NCBI RefSeq assembly: GCF_012927645.1
Contig: NZ_JABBMT010000009.1
Span: 1-64,000, forward strand
Origin: Pseudoalteromonas arctica
GTDB lineage: Bacteria > Pseudomonadota > Gammaproteobacteria > Enterobacterales > Alteromonadaceae
Direction of reading: 5' to 3'
DNA: 64,000 nucleotides
Shown here: in pieces, positions 31,554-40,444 of the stretch
Layout: every line of letters begins with the position of its first letter
How positions within the stretch are numbered: position 1 is the stretch's first letter
Translations under genes and position numbers: made by a program
The notes under the pieces: generated by a model
What the model saw: the letters and a program-made list of their open reading frames with translations, nothing else
What the model was told of the DNA's origin: nothing
Databases searched by the model: none

Positions 31554-33122
31554 GTGAATAATTTTTTTATTTTCATAATTTTAGCAGGTACTTTTCTTTT
31601 AGCCGTAAGCTTAAAGCCTACATTCTTAATCTATAAAAAAACTAATAGCTCACAATGGGCCTTATTATTTGTACTGATTATTTTTTTTATAACTGGTTAT
31701 TGGTGGGTAGTCTATTATTTTTTTACCCATGGTGCTGATACCTTCGTAACTTTGAGTGTTTCATTAATTTTATTTGGCGGCAGTGCTTTTGTGATACTCG
31801 TCACTCGATTAAGCTTAAGTAGTATTATTAAAATTGAAAAGGCAAGTGCGCAGCAACGCTTTTTAGCTGAGCATGACAGTCTTACTCGCCTGCCAAGTAG
31901 AAACAAATTTTTCTGTGTTATTGAACAGCAAATTACTCAGGCTAACCCATTTACGTTATTGTTTATAGATTTAAACGGCTTTAAACAAGTAAATGATGGG
32001 TTTGGTCATCAATATGGTGATGAGCTTTTAAGTGTGCTTTCTAATAGGTTACAACAGCATTTATCTGGGATCGCTAACCTATATAGGATTGGTGGTGATG
32101 AATTCGCACTCATTTTGTTTTCACGAGAAGAAAAAACATATTCCAATTGTATTGCTGCGATTAATACTGCGATCAGTTTTCCTTTTACTATTAAGAAGCA
32201 AAAAATAATGGTGATGTTGAGTATTGGGGTAAGTCGGTTCCCTGATGATAGCCAGCAGCAACATGAACTGCTAATACAAGCTGATTTAGCTATGTACGAA
32301 GCAAAAAAGACGGGTCATCAAGTTATTGTGTATTTTCCAGAGTTAGGCCACAGAGCGCGAGAGTTAAGCGAGATGTCTAAACGGATTGAAAAAGCGTTGC
32401 AAAGTGATGAATTTGAATTGTATTTACAACCTATTTTATCGGCCTTTGGCCAGCAGTTACATGGTGCTGAAGTACTCATACGTTGGCGAAAAGAAGATGG
32501 AGAGTTTATACCGCCAAATAAGGTGCTTAGTGTGGCAGAACAAACAGGGCTAATTTTGCCTTTATCTCAGTGGGTTGTATTAAATTCGCTAAAGCATTTG
32601 AAAAAACTTAAAGCGCATGGGTTTTCTGGTTTGCTTCATATAAATCTCTCACCTAAAGATTTAGAAAGTAAAGAGTTTTATTATTTTATTGAAATGCTTG
32701 TTGATTTGGATCCTAGTATGGGTGAATCAATCATCTTTGAGATCACGGAAAACGCAGTGATGACTAGTTTAAATGCGGCTCGTGAAATGATGTCTAAATT
32801 GAGTAAGATGGGTTTTAAGTTTAGTGTAGACGATTTTGGAACCGGTTTTTCTTCACTGGTTTTATTAAGGGAACTACCAATAGATCAAATAAAGATAGAT
32901 CAATCATTTATAAAGAACATGCTCAATGAGACTACGGCATACGCAATTGTTGAGTCAACAATATTTTTAGCAAGCAGACTTAATTGTAATGTAGTTGCTG
33001 AAGGCATCGAAGAAAAAGACATTGAACAAGCATTAATTAAATTAAACTGTGATTATGTACAAGGCTTTTTATATAGTCGGGCAGTACCATTAGATGAATT
33101 TATACAGGAAAATTTAATGTAG
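31554..33122 (+). CDS. membrane GGDEF-EAL cyclic-di-GMP protein
   Basis: Two N-terminal membrane helices (about 1-22 and 33-55, with a third near 63-85) are followed by a GGDEF domain (about 105-265; RIGGDEFALIL) and an EAL domain (about 275-520). The diguanylate cyclase signature is intact, and no RxxD inhibitory site stands five residues before it. The EAL domain keeps the catalytic residues: E in AEVLIRW (EVL variant), N in HINLSP, E in FEITENA, DD in VDDFGTGFSS, K in IKIDQSF and E in VAEGIEE. Both synthesis and breakdown of cyclic-di-GMP are therefore possible. The GTG start at 31554 is used, because the ATG two bases earlier is followed by a stop. Confidence 0.9.
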   Translation: MNNFFIFIILAGTFLLAVSLKPTFLIYKKTNSSQWALLFVLIIFFITGYWWVVYYFFTHGADTFVTLSVSLILFGGSAFVILVTRLSLSSIIKIEKASAQQRFLAEHDSLTRLPSRNKFFCVIEQQITQANPFTLLFIDLNGFKQVNDGFGHQYGDELLSVLSNRLQQHLSGIANLYRIGGDEFALILFSREEKTYSNCIAAINTAISFPFTIKKQKIMVMLSIGVSRFPDDSQQQHELLIQADLAMYEAKKTGHQVIVYFPELGHRARELSEMSKRIEKALQSDEFELYLQPILSAFGQQLHGAEVLIRWRKEDGEFIPPNKVLSVAEQTGLILPLSQWVVLNSLKHLKKLKAHGFSGLLHINLSPKDLESKEFYYFIEMLVDLDPSMGESIIFEITENAVMTSLNAAREMMSKLSKMGFKFSVDDFGTGFSSLVLLRELPIDQIKIDQSFIKNMLNETTAYAIVESTIFLASRLNCNVVAEGIEEKDIEQALIKLNCDYVQGFLYSRAVPLDEFIQENLM

Positions 33123-33134
33123 GTTAGATAAAAT

Positions 33135-33209
33135 TGGCTGGGATACCAGGATTTGAACCTGGGAATGCCAGGATCAAAACCTGGTGCCTTACCGCTTGGC
33201 GATATCCCA
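33135..33209 (-). tRNA. tRNA-Gln (UUG), copy 1
   Basis: The 75-base gene has the 7-bp acceptor TGGGATA / TATCCCA, anticodon loop TTTTGAT with anticodon TTG, T-loop TTCAAAT and encoded CCA. Last gene of the tRNA operon. Confidence 0.97.
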
Positions 33210-33247
33210 ACTTTAAATTTTATTAGTTTTAGTTCTAGGTAAGAACA

Positions 33248-33332
<85 letters not shown>

Positions 33333-33360
33333 AGTTTTTTAAATGCAGATTTTATTGCTT

Positions 33361-33416
33361 TGGAATCTAAATCCAGCGTCTAATTCAAGACCACTACTAA
33401 TTCCGCCACTCCCGCA
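33361..33416 (-). repeat. tRNA-Leu 5'-part repeat, copy 1
   Basis: Reads on the minus strand as the tRNA-Leu start (TGCGGGAGTGGCGGAATT), an enlarged D-arm region, and the anticodon arm with TTTAGAT; then the similarity stops. No variable arm, T-arm or 3' acceptor. Most diverged of the five. Confidence 0.85.
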
Positions 33417-33499
33417 TAGTCCGCATAATTATATACGTTTTTGCTGTTTATACTCATAGCTAGAGTTATTCTTTAACAACATTCTTTGGTAGAAAAAGT

Positions 33500-33574
33500 T
33501 GGCTGGGATACCAGGATTTGAACCTGGGAATGCCAGGATCAAAACCTGGTGCCTTACCGCTTGGCGATATCCCA
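33500..33574 (-). tRNA. tRNA-Gln (UUG), copy 2
   Basis: Identical in sequence to the other Gln copies as far as compared by eye; anticodon TTG; encoded CCA. Confidence 0.97.
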
Positions 33575-33614
33575 ACAAAGAATCAGTTGATAGTTTTAGT
33601 TCTTATCAAGAACA

Positions 33615-33699
<85 letters not shown>

Positions 33700-33725
33700 A
33701 GTTCTTAGAATGCAGTTAATCGTTT

Positions 33726-33781
33726 TGGAACCTAAATCCAGCGTCTAATTCAAGACAACTGCCAATTCCGTCACTTCCGCA
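33726..33781 (-). repeat. tRNA-Leu 5'-part repeat, copy 2
   Basis: Same truncated unit as copy 1, carrying the acceptor 5' strand, D-region with insertion and anticodon arm with TTTAGGT. The acceptor strand has a base change (TGCGGAAG). Confidence 0.85.
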
Positions 33782-33818
33782 GTTCTATTCTTTAACAACA
33801 TTCTTTGGTAGAAGAAGT

Positions 33819-33893
33819 TGGCTGGGATACCAGGATTTGAACCTGGGAATGCCAGGATCAAAACCTGGTGCCTTACCGCTTGGCGATATCCCA
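33819..33893 (-). tRNA. tRNA-Gln (UUG), copy 3
   Basis: 75-base gene with anticodon TTG, standard D and T arms and encoded CCA. Confidence 0.97.
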
Positions 33894-33933
33894 ACAAAGA
33901 ATTAATTGATAGTTTTAGTTCTTATCAAGAACA

Positions 33934-34018
<85 letters not shown>

Positions 34019-34045
34019 ATCGAGCATATACAGGTAATAATGTTT

Positions 34046-34101
34046 TGGAACCTAAATCCAGCGTCCAACTCAAGGCCACTGCCAATTCCGCCACTCCCGC
34101 A
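34046..34101 (-). repeat. tRNA-Leu 5'-part repeat, copy 3
   Basis: Truncated unit with perfect tRNA-Leu 5' acceptor strand, enlarged D-region (CAGTGGCCTTGAGTTGGACG) and anticodon arm. It is separated from intact Leu copy 3 by a spacer (TATTACCTGTATATGCTCGA) also found after copies 4 and 5. Confidence 0.87.
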
Positions 34102-34196
34102 TTATCACTTTGAATTAATCAAAGAAATGGTAGTTATTTTAAACTCTTCATTGAGTTGCAATTTAACTCTTGCAGAGCCACTTCTAAAAGAAGAAA

Positions 34197-34273
34197 TGGT
34201 GGCTAAGACGGGATTTGAACCTGTGACCCCATCATTATGAGTGATGTGCTCTAACCAGCTGAGCTACTTAGCC
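34197..34273 (-). tRNA. tRNA-Met (CAU, elongator), copy 1
   Basis: 77-base gene: acceptor GGCTAAG / CTTAGCC, anticodon loop CTCATAA, T-loop TTCAAAT, encoded CCA. A perfect 7-bp acceptor starting G-C and a regular layout mark it as the elongator species rather than the initiator. Confidence 0.96.
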
Positions 34274-34278
34274 ATTGT

Positions 34279-34353
34279 TGGCTGGGATACCAGGATTTGA
34301 ACCTGGGAATGCCAGGATCAAAACCTGGTGCCTTACCGCTTGGCGATATCCCA
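34279..34353 (-). tRNA. tRNA-Gln (UUG), copy 4
   Basis: 75-base gene with anticodon TTG; only five bases separate it from tRNA-Met copy 1. Confidence 0.97.
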
Positions 34354-34391
34354 ACAATAACAATTAATAGTTTTAGTTCTTATCAAGAACA

Positions 34392-34476
<85 letters not shown>

Positions 34477-34503
34477 ATCGAGCATATACAGGTAATAATG
34501 TTT

Positions 34504-34560
34504 TGGAACCTAAATCCAGCGTCTAATTTCAAGACCACTGCCAATTCCGCCACTCCCGCA
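34504..34560 (-). repeat. tRNA-Leu 5'-part repeat, copy 4
   Basis: 57-base truncated unit as in copy 3; copies 4 and 5 are tandem neighbours with a nearly identical spacer. Confidence 0.87.
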
Positions 34561-34586
34561 TCGAGCATATACAGGTAATAATGTTT

Positions 34587-34643
34587 TGGAACCTAAATCC
34601 AGCGTCTAATTTCAAGGCCACTGCCAATTCCGCCACTCCCGCA
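34587..34643 (-). repeat. tRNA-Leu 5'-part repeat, copy 5
   Basis: Truncated unit almost identical to copy 4; first Leu-like unit in the transcript after tRNA-Met copy 2. Confidence 0.87.
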
Positions 34644-34711
34644 TTTCAAATTTTGATAAATCAAAACTTAGGTAGTTATTTTAAACTCTTAATTGAGCAA
34701 CAAAAAATAAA

Positions 34712-34788
34712 TGGTGGCTAAGACGGGATTTGAACCTGTGACCCCATCATTATGAGTGATGTGCTCTAACCAGCTGAGCTACTTAGCC
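34712..34788 (-). tRNA. tRNA-Met (CAU, elongator), copy 2
   Basis: Same 77-base sequence as copy 1; first gene of the operon, about 30 bases downstream of the expected transcription start. Confidence 0.96.
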
Positions 34789-34827
34789 ATCTTTTTTGTT
34801 AGCACTTCATCGCTGAGTGCGGGGCGT

Positions 34828-34856
34828 ATTATGCTGATATGACCTAAATCCGTCAA
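34828..34856 (-). promoter_or_regulatory. strong sigma-70 promoter of the tRNA operon
   Basis: On the minus strand TTGACG (-35, plus coordinates 34851-34856), a 17-base spacer and CATAAT (-10, 34828-34833) are followed by a GC-rich discriminator (ACGCCCCGC). Such a discriminator is typical of stringently controlled stable-RNA promoters. No second promoter was needed to explain the operon. Confidence 0.85.
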
Positions 34857-34967
34857 CACCTTTTTTGCAAAAAAACACGTATCACGGTTTGTTTGCGGGA
34901 AAAATAGGCTAACAGGCTAAATTTTAATAAAAATGGTGTTTTTTAACAGCTTTGTACTGACTTATTA

Positions 34968-35277
34968 GGGCGTGTTTATCTTTCGAGGTTAAATTTGCAG
35001 CAGTGTGTTTGGTATTTAGGCAAGGCAGAGCCTATGTAGTGTGGTGTTCCCCATAAATAGGCGATAACGCAGCATTAATGCCAAACACGCGCTGCCCTTC
35101 GGGTTCTTCCTAGGGGCGATTAACTCTTTGTTGCCTACATGGATGTAGGTAAGGGGCGTGAGCAGGATGCGGAAGCTTTGCTCGACTTTTACTTAGCCCA
35201 CTAGATTACAAATCTCGGGCCGCGATTAAATCGCCCCTAGTTTGAACAAATTTTAATCCTGAAAGGTCAACACGCCC
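34968..35277. mobile_element. MITE-like element with long imperfect terminal inverted repeats
   Basis: The ends GGGCGTGTT...ACGCCC are part of imperfect terminal inverted repeats of about 30 bases (34968-34998 against 35246-35277), flanked by TA on both sides, compatible with a TA target duplication. Inside, a second inverted repeat CTAGGGGCGATTAA (35110-35123) faces TTAAATCGCCCCTAG (35226-35240), and a small hairpin CCTACAT-GG-ATGTAGG lies near 35134. No transposase is encoded. Confidence 0.75.
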
Positions 35278-35306
35278 TAGACTAATATTTAATAGTAGTG
35301 CAAAAA

Positions 35307-35331
35307 TAAAAAAGCTCGTAAAAACGAGCCT
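35307..35331 (-). terminator. rho-independent terminator after ychF
   Basis: On the minus strand GGCTCGT-TTTT-ACGAGC (about 6 bp, 35314-35319 with 35324-35329) is followed by a run of T residues. It ends the pth-ychF transcript. Confidence 0.8.
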
Positions 35332-35370
35332 TTAAAATCACTAAGTGTAGTAAATTAAAGAACGGGGATG

Positions 35371-36462
35371 TTAAACATTGAACAAAAAGTTCATTACATC
35401 GCCATCTTTAACTATGTATTCTTTGCCTTCTTGGCGCATCTTACCAGCTTCTTTTGCGCCACTTTCACCTTTAAATGCAATGAAGTCATCAAAAGCGATA
35501 GTTTGTGCACGAATAAAGCCACGTTCAAAGTCGGTATGGATTTTACCTGCGGCTTGTGGCGCAGTCGCACCAACAGGAATGGTCCATGCACGTACTTCTT
35601 TTACGCCTGCGGTAAAGTAGGTTTGTAAATGTAGTAATTCGTAACCACCGCGGATCACAAGATTTAAACCAGGTTCTTCAAGGCCCAGATCAGCCATAAA
35701 CTCAAGTTTATCTTCTTCATCAAGTTCTGAAAGTTCAGATTCAATCGCTGCACATACTGGCACAACAACCGCATCTTCAGCGGCAGCAATTGCACGTACA
35801 CGCTCAAGAAGTGGGTTATTCTCAAATCCATCTTCGGCAACGTTCGCAATATACATTGTTGGTTTGATGGTTAAGAAGTTGATAGAAGCTATTGCTGCTT
35901 TTTCTTCTTTTGTCAGTGCTAAAGAGCGTAAAGTTAAACCTTCATCAAGGTGTACTTTTACTTTTTCGAGCACAGCATTTTGTTCTTTGGCGTCTTTATC
36001 ACCACCTTTGGCTTTTTTTGCATTACGGAAAATAGCTTTATCAGCACTATCCATATCCGCAAGTACTAATTCAGTGTTGATCACGTCAATATCATCAGCT
36101 GGATCAATTGTGCCCGCTACGTGAATTACGTTTTCATCTTCAAAACAGCGAACTACGTGACCAATTGCATCGGTTTCACGGATGTTAGCTAAGAATTGGT
36201 TACCTAAGCCTTCACCTTTTGATGCGCCTTTTACAAGACCAGCAATATCCACAAACTCCATACTAGTGGTAAGGATGCGTTGCGGATTAACAATTTTTGC
36301 AAGCTCGTCTAGACGAGGATCTGGCACCGGTACCACGCCCGTATTTGGTTCAATGGTACAAAAAGGAAAGTTAGCGGCTTCGATACCCGCTTTGGTTAAT
36401 GCATTGAAAAGTGTTGATTTACCAACATTAGGCAAACCGACGATGCCACATTTGAAACCCAT
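35371..36462 (-). CDS. ychF: ribosome-binding ATPase YchF
   Basis: Obg-family P-loop protein that prefers ATP to GTP and binds ribosomes. Its G1 is [14 protein letters not shown] (residues 8-21), the G2 region is [10 protein letters not shown], and G3 is [19 protein letters not shown]. The G4 position reads NVAED rather than NKxD, the change that gives ATP specificity. A coiled-coil arm (about 130-200) and a C-terminal TGS domain (from about 280) complete the 363 residues. The gene follows pth, as in most proteobacteria. Confidence 0.97.
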   Translation of the reverse strand: MGFKCGIVGLPNVGKSTLFNALTKAGIEAANFPFCTIEPNTGVVPVPDPRLDELAKIVNPQRILTTSMEFVDIAGLVKGASKGEGLGNQFLANIRETDAIGHVVRCFEDENVIHVAGTIDPADDIDVINTELVLADMDSADKAIFRNAKKAKGGDKDAKEQNAVLEKVKVHLDEGLTLRSLALTKEEKAAIASINFLTIKPTMYIANVAEDGFENNPLLERVRAIAAAEDAVVVPVCAAIESELSELDEEDKLEFMADLGLEEPGLNLVIRGGYELLHLQTYFTAGVKEVRAWTIPVGATAPQAAGKIHTDFERGFIRAQTIAFDDFIAFKGESGAKEAGKMRQEGKEYIVKDGDVMNFLFNV

Positions 36463-36496
36463 AGTTAAGATACCTTGTTTAGATCCGTTGAACCGA

Positions 36497-37081
36497 TTAT
36501 GGCTTAAACGAATGTAGTCTGTTTTGTGCTTTTAACACACCGTCTTTTGCAAGTATTTCCATACAACGAACTGCTTCATCTACTGCGGCATCCATTTTTT
36601 CTTGGTCTTCTTTGGCTGCTTTACCAAGCACCCATCCGGTGACCATTTCACGATGCCCTGGATGGCCTATCCCAACGCGTAAGCGCATGAAATCTTTTTG
36701 GTTTGCCATTTTTGCGATAATGTCTTTTAGACCATTATGGCCACCGTGTCCGCCACCTTTCTTTAACTTGGCAACCCCGGGTTCTAAATCCATTTCGTCG
36801 TGGGCAACTAGAATGCTTTCAACAGGAATTTTGAAAAAGTTGGCTAAACTACCGACCGCTTTACCACTTAAATTCATATAAGTAGTAGGGATCAGTAATT
36901 TGAATTCTTGATCTTGGATGATCACTTTGCCAGTAAGGCCATGATACTTAGGATCGTGTTTTAGCGTACAGTTGTAGCGTGCAGCGAGTTGCTCGATAAA
37001 CCAAGCACCTGCATTGTGGCGTGTGTTTGCGTATTCGGGGCCTGGATTAGCCAGGCCCACAAGCATTTGAATAGAATTCAA
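36497..37081 (-). CDS. pth: peptidyl-tRNA hydrolase Pth
   Basis: Frees tRNA from prematurely released peptidyl-tRNA. The 194-residue protein has the family signature [20 protein letters not shown] with the catalytic His in RHNAG. The conserved Asp is in [11 protein letters not shown], and the loop is [13 protein letters not shown]. The gene lies 19 bases after rplY and 34 before ychF, forming one minus-strand operon. Confidence 0.97.
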   Translation of the reverse strand: MNSIQMLVGLANPGPEYANTRHNAGAWFIEQLAARYNCTLKHDPKYHGLTGKVIIQDQEFKLLIPTTYMNLSGKAVGSLANFFKIPVESILVAHDEMDLEPGVAKLKKGGGHGGHNGLKDIIAKMANQKDFMRLRVGIGHPGHREMVTGWVLGKAAKEDQEKMDAAVDEAVRCMEILAKDGVLKAQNRLHSFKP

Positions 37082-37099
37082 GGTGCAAACCTTAAAAAG

Positions 37100-37705
37100 T
37101 TATTCTGCTGCTTCGTCTTCAACTGGCGCAGCTTTGTTGGCTTTGATAGTTACGATAGACTGGTCGTGATCAGCACCTTTCGCTAAATCAACAGATGAAA
37201 CACCGGCTGGAAGTTTAACGTCAGAGATGTGGATTGAGTCACCAGCAACTAAGCCCGCTACGTCAACTTCAACAAACTCAGGAAGTGACTTAGGAAGACA
37301 AGTGATTTCGATTTCTGTTAATTGGTGAACAACAGTGTTACCAGCTTTAGTTACTACGTCTTCACCGATGAAGTGAACTGGCACTTTAGTGTGAAGTTTA
37401 TGAGCAGCATCTACACGTTGGAAATCAAGGTGAGTGATTTTAGGCTTGAATGGGTGACGTTGGATATCTTTAAGGATAGCTTCAACTTTTTCACCAGCGA
37501 TATCAAGAGTAAGAATGTGAGTGTAAAAGCCTTCACTTTCTTGTGCTTTGATGATCTCTTTGTGTTCAAAAGTAAGAGATGCAGCTTCTTTGTCAGCACC
37601 GTAAAGAATGGCAGGAACTTTATCTTCACGACGTAGGCGGCGGCTCGCACCTGTACCTGTTGCTGTGCGTAATTCTGCATTAAATGTATAAGTTTCGTTA
37701 GACAT
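37100..37705 (-). CDS. rplY: 50S ribosomal protein L25 (CTC-type)
   Basis: Binds 5S rRNA. I take the ATG at 37705 (MSNETYTFNAELR), which has a GGAGACATC ribosome site before it, rather than the open frame 42 bases longer. The 201-residue product is the long CTC form: an N-terminal L25 domain (GTGASRRLRREDKVPAILYG) and a C-terminal beta domain, in contrast to the short L25 of E. coli. It begins the rplY-pth-ychF operon. Confidence 0.95.
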   Translation of the reverse strand: MSNETYTFNAELRTATGTGASRRLRREDKVPAILYGADKEAASLTFEHKEIIKAQESEGFYTHILTLDIAGEKVEAILKDIQRHPFKPKITHLDFQRVDAAHKLHTKVPVHFIGEDVVTKAGNTVVHQLTEIEITCLPKSLPEFVEVDVAGLVAGDSIHISDVKLPAGVSSVDLAKGADHDQSIVTIKANKAAPVEDEAAE

Positions 37706-37810
37706 GATGTCTCCAATAAATAAATAGTGTAGGGCCTTTGCGACCAAGGTCCCTAGCCAAAAGGCGCGCTATCATACCACCACCACCTATTAAAAGAAAT
37801 ACGATACATA

Positions 37811-37833
37811 AAAAAAGCACCAAGTAGGCGCTT
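37811..37833 (-). terminator. rho-independent terminator after prs
   Basis: Minus-strand stem AAGCGCC / GGTGCTT (37827-37833 with 37815-37821, one G-T pair, loop of five) is followed by a T run. It lies just beyond the prs stop. Confidence 0.8.
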
Positions 37834-37866
37834 TAATTATGTTCAGGTGTTTGTATCTAAATAGTT

Positions 37867-38814
37867 TTAGTGTTCAAACATCGCTGAAATAGATTCTTCA
37901 TTGCTGATACGGCGTATTGTTTCAGCTAGCATGTCTGCAAGTGTTAACACTTTAATTTTATCAATTGCTTTTAATTCAGCAGACAGTGGAATTGAGTCAG
38001 TTACAATCACTTCATCAATTACTGAGTTACGAATATTTTCTACCGCAGTACCAGAAAGTACAGGGTGAGTAGCGTAAGCAAATACTCGCTTGGCACCGTG
38101 CTCTTTAAGTGCTTCAGCTGCTTTACATAAAGTACCGCCTGTGTCGATCATATCATCAACGATGATACAGTCACGACCTTCAACGTCACCAATAATGTGC
38201 ATTACTTGAGAAACATTCGCTTGTGGGCGACGTTTATCAATAATGGCAAGATCGGTATCGTTTAATAATTTAGCAATAGCACGGGCACGAACTACGCCGC
38301 CAATATCAGGTGATACAACAACAACATCATCAAACTGACGCTCTTTCATATCTTCAAGTAGCACAGGGCTACCGAACACATTATCAACTGGTACATCAAA
38401 GAAGCCTTGGATTTGCTCAGCGTGTAAATCAACCGTTAGAACTCGGTCAACACCTACACTTGATAAGAAATCGGCAACAACTTTTGCTGTGATTGGTACG
38501 CGAGCAGAGCGCACTCGGCGATCTTGACGTGCATAACCAAAATAAGGAATGACGGCTGTTATACGACCTGCAGATGCACGACGTAAGGCATCAACCATTA
38601 CAATAAGCTCCATCAAGTTATCGTTAGTGGGGGCACAGGTTGATTGCACAATAAAAACATCCGAGCCACGAACATTTTCATTAATTTGAACACTGATCTC
38701 ACCGTCGCTAAAACGGCCAACAACAGCATCGCCAACTTCAATATATAAACGTTTTGCAACTTTTTGAGCTAACTCAGGTGTTGCGTTACCAGCGAAGAGC
38801 TTCATGTCAGGCAC
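37867..38814 (-). CDS. prs: ribose-phosphate pyrophosphokinase Prs
   Basis: Makes phosphoribosyl pyrophosphate from ribose 5-phosphate and ATP for nucleotide, His, Trp and NAD synthesis. The 315-residue enzyme has the class I features [10 protein letters not shown] (ATP-binding), the metal-binding [17 protein letters not shown] (about 129-145), and the PRPP loop [12 protein letters not shown] (about 216-227). Context ispE-prs matches E. coli. A long hairpin lies between ispE and prs. Confidence 0.98.
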   Translation of the reverse strand: MPDMKLFAGNATPELAQKVAKRLYIEVGDAVVGRFSDGEISVQINENVRGSDVFIVQSTCAPTNDNLMELIVMVDALRRASAGRITAVIPYFGYARQDRRVRSARVPITAKVVADFLSSVGVDRVLTVDLHAEQIQGFFDVPVDNVFGSPVLLEDMKERQFDDVVVVSPDIGGVVRARAIAKLLNDTDLAIIDKRRPQANVSQVMHIIGDVEGRDCIIVDDMIDTGGTLCKAAEALKEHGAKRVFAYATHPVLSGTAVENIRNSVIDEVIVTDSIPLSAELKAIDKIKVLTLADMLAETIRRISNEESISAMFEH

Positions 38815-38847
38815 GGTAGGGTTCCTCAGGCACTGAATTTTTGGACT

Positions 38848-38876
38848 AATAAGCTATATAAAAAGTATAGCTTATT
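38848..38876. repeat. 11-bp perfect hairpin between ispE and prs
   Basis: AATAAGCTATA (38848-38858) pairs with TATAGCTTATT (38866-38876) across seven bases. No T run follows on the minus strand, so this may be a processing or attenuating structure rather than a full terminator. Confidence 0.6.
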
Positions 38877-38914
38877 AACTTAAACTTTATTTACTTGTAC
38901 GTTACTTCATTGCT

Positions 38915-39781
38915 TCAATGTATAGCGTCCAACTGCGTATGGGCAGGAGAGATATTAACGCTGCTGGCAATAAAACCGTCCCAGTTATGGGGGAGATTTT
39001 CAAGAACATGTTGCGCTTCTTTTTGCGTGGCAAATTCAACAAAACAGCATGAACCTGTACCAGTCATCTTCGACGGAGCGTATTTTAGCAACCACTGGAG
39101 GGTCTTTTCAACCTCAGGGCAGAGCTTTTTAACTAAAGGCTCGCAATCGTTGCCTAATGTTTGCTGTTGCCAGTGGCCTTTTAGCTTTGGTGTATCACGC
39201 TTTAAATCTGGGTGAGTAAAAATTTTTGCGGTGCTGATATGTTCACTTGGATGCACTACACAATACCATTTTGACGGCAGCTCTACATTTACTAACTTCT
39301 CGCCAATGCCTTGAGCTAGGGCGCTTTTGCCGTTAATGAACACAGGTACATCTGCGCCTAACTGCACACCAAGCTCTGCTAATTCAACCAATGATAACTG
39401 ACATTGCCATAATTTATTCAGTGCTAAAAGTGTGCTGGCAGCGTCTGAAGAACCACCGCCAACGCCGCCTCCCATAGGCAATATTTTAGTTAAATTTATT
39501 TTTGCACCAAAAACTGAATTACTGTGCTTTTGTAACAAAACGGCCGCTTTATAGATCAAATTATCTTTAAGTGGGATATCGGTGGTGTCACCAGTGACTT
39601 CAATCTCAGTTGTTTCAGTCAAAGTAAATGTGAGTTGATCGCCATAATTTAAAAAAGTAAATAAGGTTTCCAATTCATGATAGCCATCTTCACGGCGGCC
39701 ATTAATGTGTAAAAATAAATTGAGCTTGGCAGGTGCCAATAACGAAAATGAAGTCATAGTTTGCTTAGTCATGTTAGTCAA
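38915..39781 (-). CDS. ispE: 4-diphosphocytidyl-2-C-methyl-D-erythritol kinase IspE
   Basis: GHMP kinase of the MEP isoprenoid pathway that phosphorylates CDP-methylerythritol. The 288-residue protein has the LLAPAKLNLFLHINGRREDG start, the ATP-binding glycine loop MGGGVGGGSSDAA (about 102-114) and the late MTGTGSCCFV motif. The chosen ATG overlaps lolB by eight bases. An internal ATG (MTSFSLLAP) eight codons later is an alternative start. Confidence 0.95.
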   Translation of the reverse strand: MTNMTKQTMTSFSLLAPAKLNLFLHINGRREDGYHELETLFTFLNYGDQLTFTLTETTEIEVTGDTTDIPLKDNLIYKAAVLLQKHSNSVFGAKINLTKILPMGGGVGGGSSDAASTLLALNKLWQCQLSLVELAELGVQLGADVPVFINGKSALAQGIGEKLVNVELPSKWYCVVHPSEHISTAKIFTHPDLKRDTPKLKGHWQQQTLGNDCEPLVKKLCPEVEKTLQWLLKYAPSKMTGTGSCCFVEFATQKEAQHVLENLPHNWDGFIASSVNISPAHTQLDAIH

Positions 39782-40382
39782 AGTGCCACTCGTAAAGTTG
39801 AATTTTTATTTTAATATCGTGGTGTTTCAACGTGAGCTTTGTAGGTAACCAAAATCCGGCGTATTGTTGGTAATCAGCGTAGCTTATTTGCCATTGATCG
39901 CCATCGGGTGCGTGCCAAGTTACATTTTTCGCTCGGCCTAGTTCATCAACTTGCAAACTTGGATCGTTAACAGTGCCTTTTAACCAATTATCAGCACTGT
40001 TCATTGGTATATTAAAACCTGTGAGTCTAGCTAGCAGGCGCGATGCATTAATATCATGGTAAACGTCATCATCGTATTCAAGTTTTGCGCCGTGACTATC
40101 TTGTGTTAATGCTAAAACTCGGGTGCCGATAAAACTCGTCAAAATAAGTTGGTTTAACTGTTCTTGTTGTTGCCAATTTAAGTTTGCTGATTGGCGTTCA
40201 TCTGGGCTAATAAAAGCCAGTTTTCCTTCAACTTGCCAGTTGCTTTGTTGTGATAATTGCGACTTCCAATCGTCATAAATGGCTGTTTGAGGGCTAGTTT
40301 GCTGCGCACAGCCACTTAAAAATAAAAAAAATATGAGTAAAATCAAATATAGTCGAATCAAATGTCGTTCCTTACTTTCCAT
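39774..40382 (-). CDS. lolB: outer-membrane lipoprotein receptor LolB
   Basis: Accepts lipoproteins from LolA and inserts them in the outer membrane. The start is placed at the ATG at 40382 (MESKERH), giving a 202-residue precursor with a signal peptide and lipobox LSGC. The mature part begins with AQQTSPQT and shows the LolB pattern WQVEGKLAFISPDERQSANLNW and GARVL-like GTRVLALT. It is divergent from hemA across about 60 bases, the classical lolB/hemA arrangement. Confidence 0.93.
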   Translation of the reverse strand: MESKERHLIRLYLILLIFFLFLSGCAQQTSPQTAIYDDWKSQLSQQSNWQVEGKLAFISPDERQSANLNWQQQEQLNQLILTSFIGTRVLALTQDSHGAKLEYDDDVYHDINASRLLARLTGFNIPMNSADNWLKGTVNDPSLQVDELGRAKNVTWHAPDGDQWQISYADYQQYAGFWLPTKLTLKHHDIKIKIQLYEWHFD

Positions 40383-40444
40383 ATTCAGCTGATTTTTGGT
40401 AAAATTATCGTCTTTCGAGCACGGCTTAGCAATATTTGGCACAT

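Noticed and set aside
35110-35240. A separate RNA gene inside the MITE-like element
   Set aside because: The pairing is explained by nested inverted repeats; no promoter or known RNA motif was seen.
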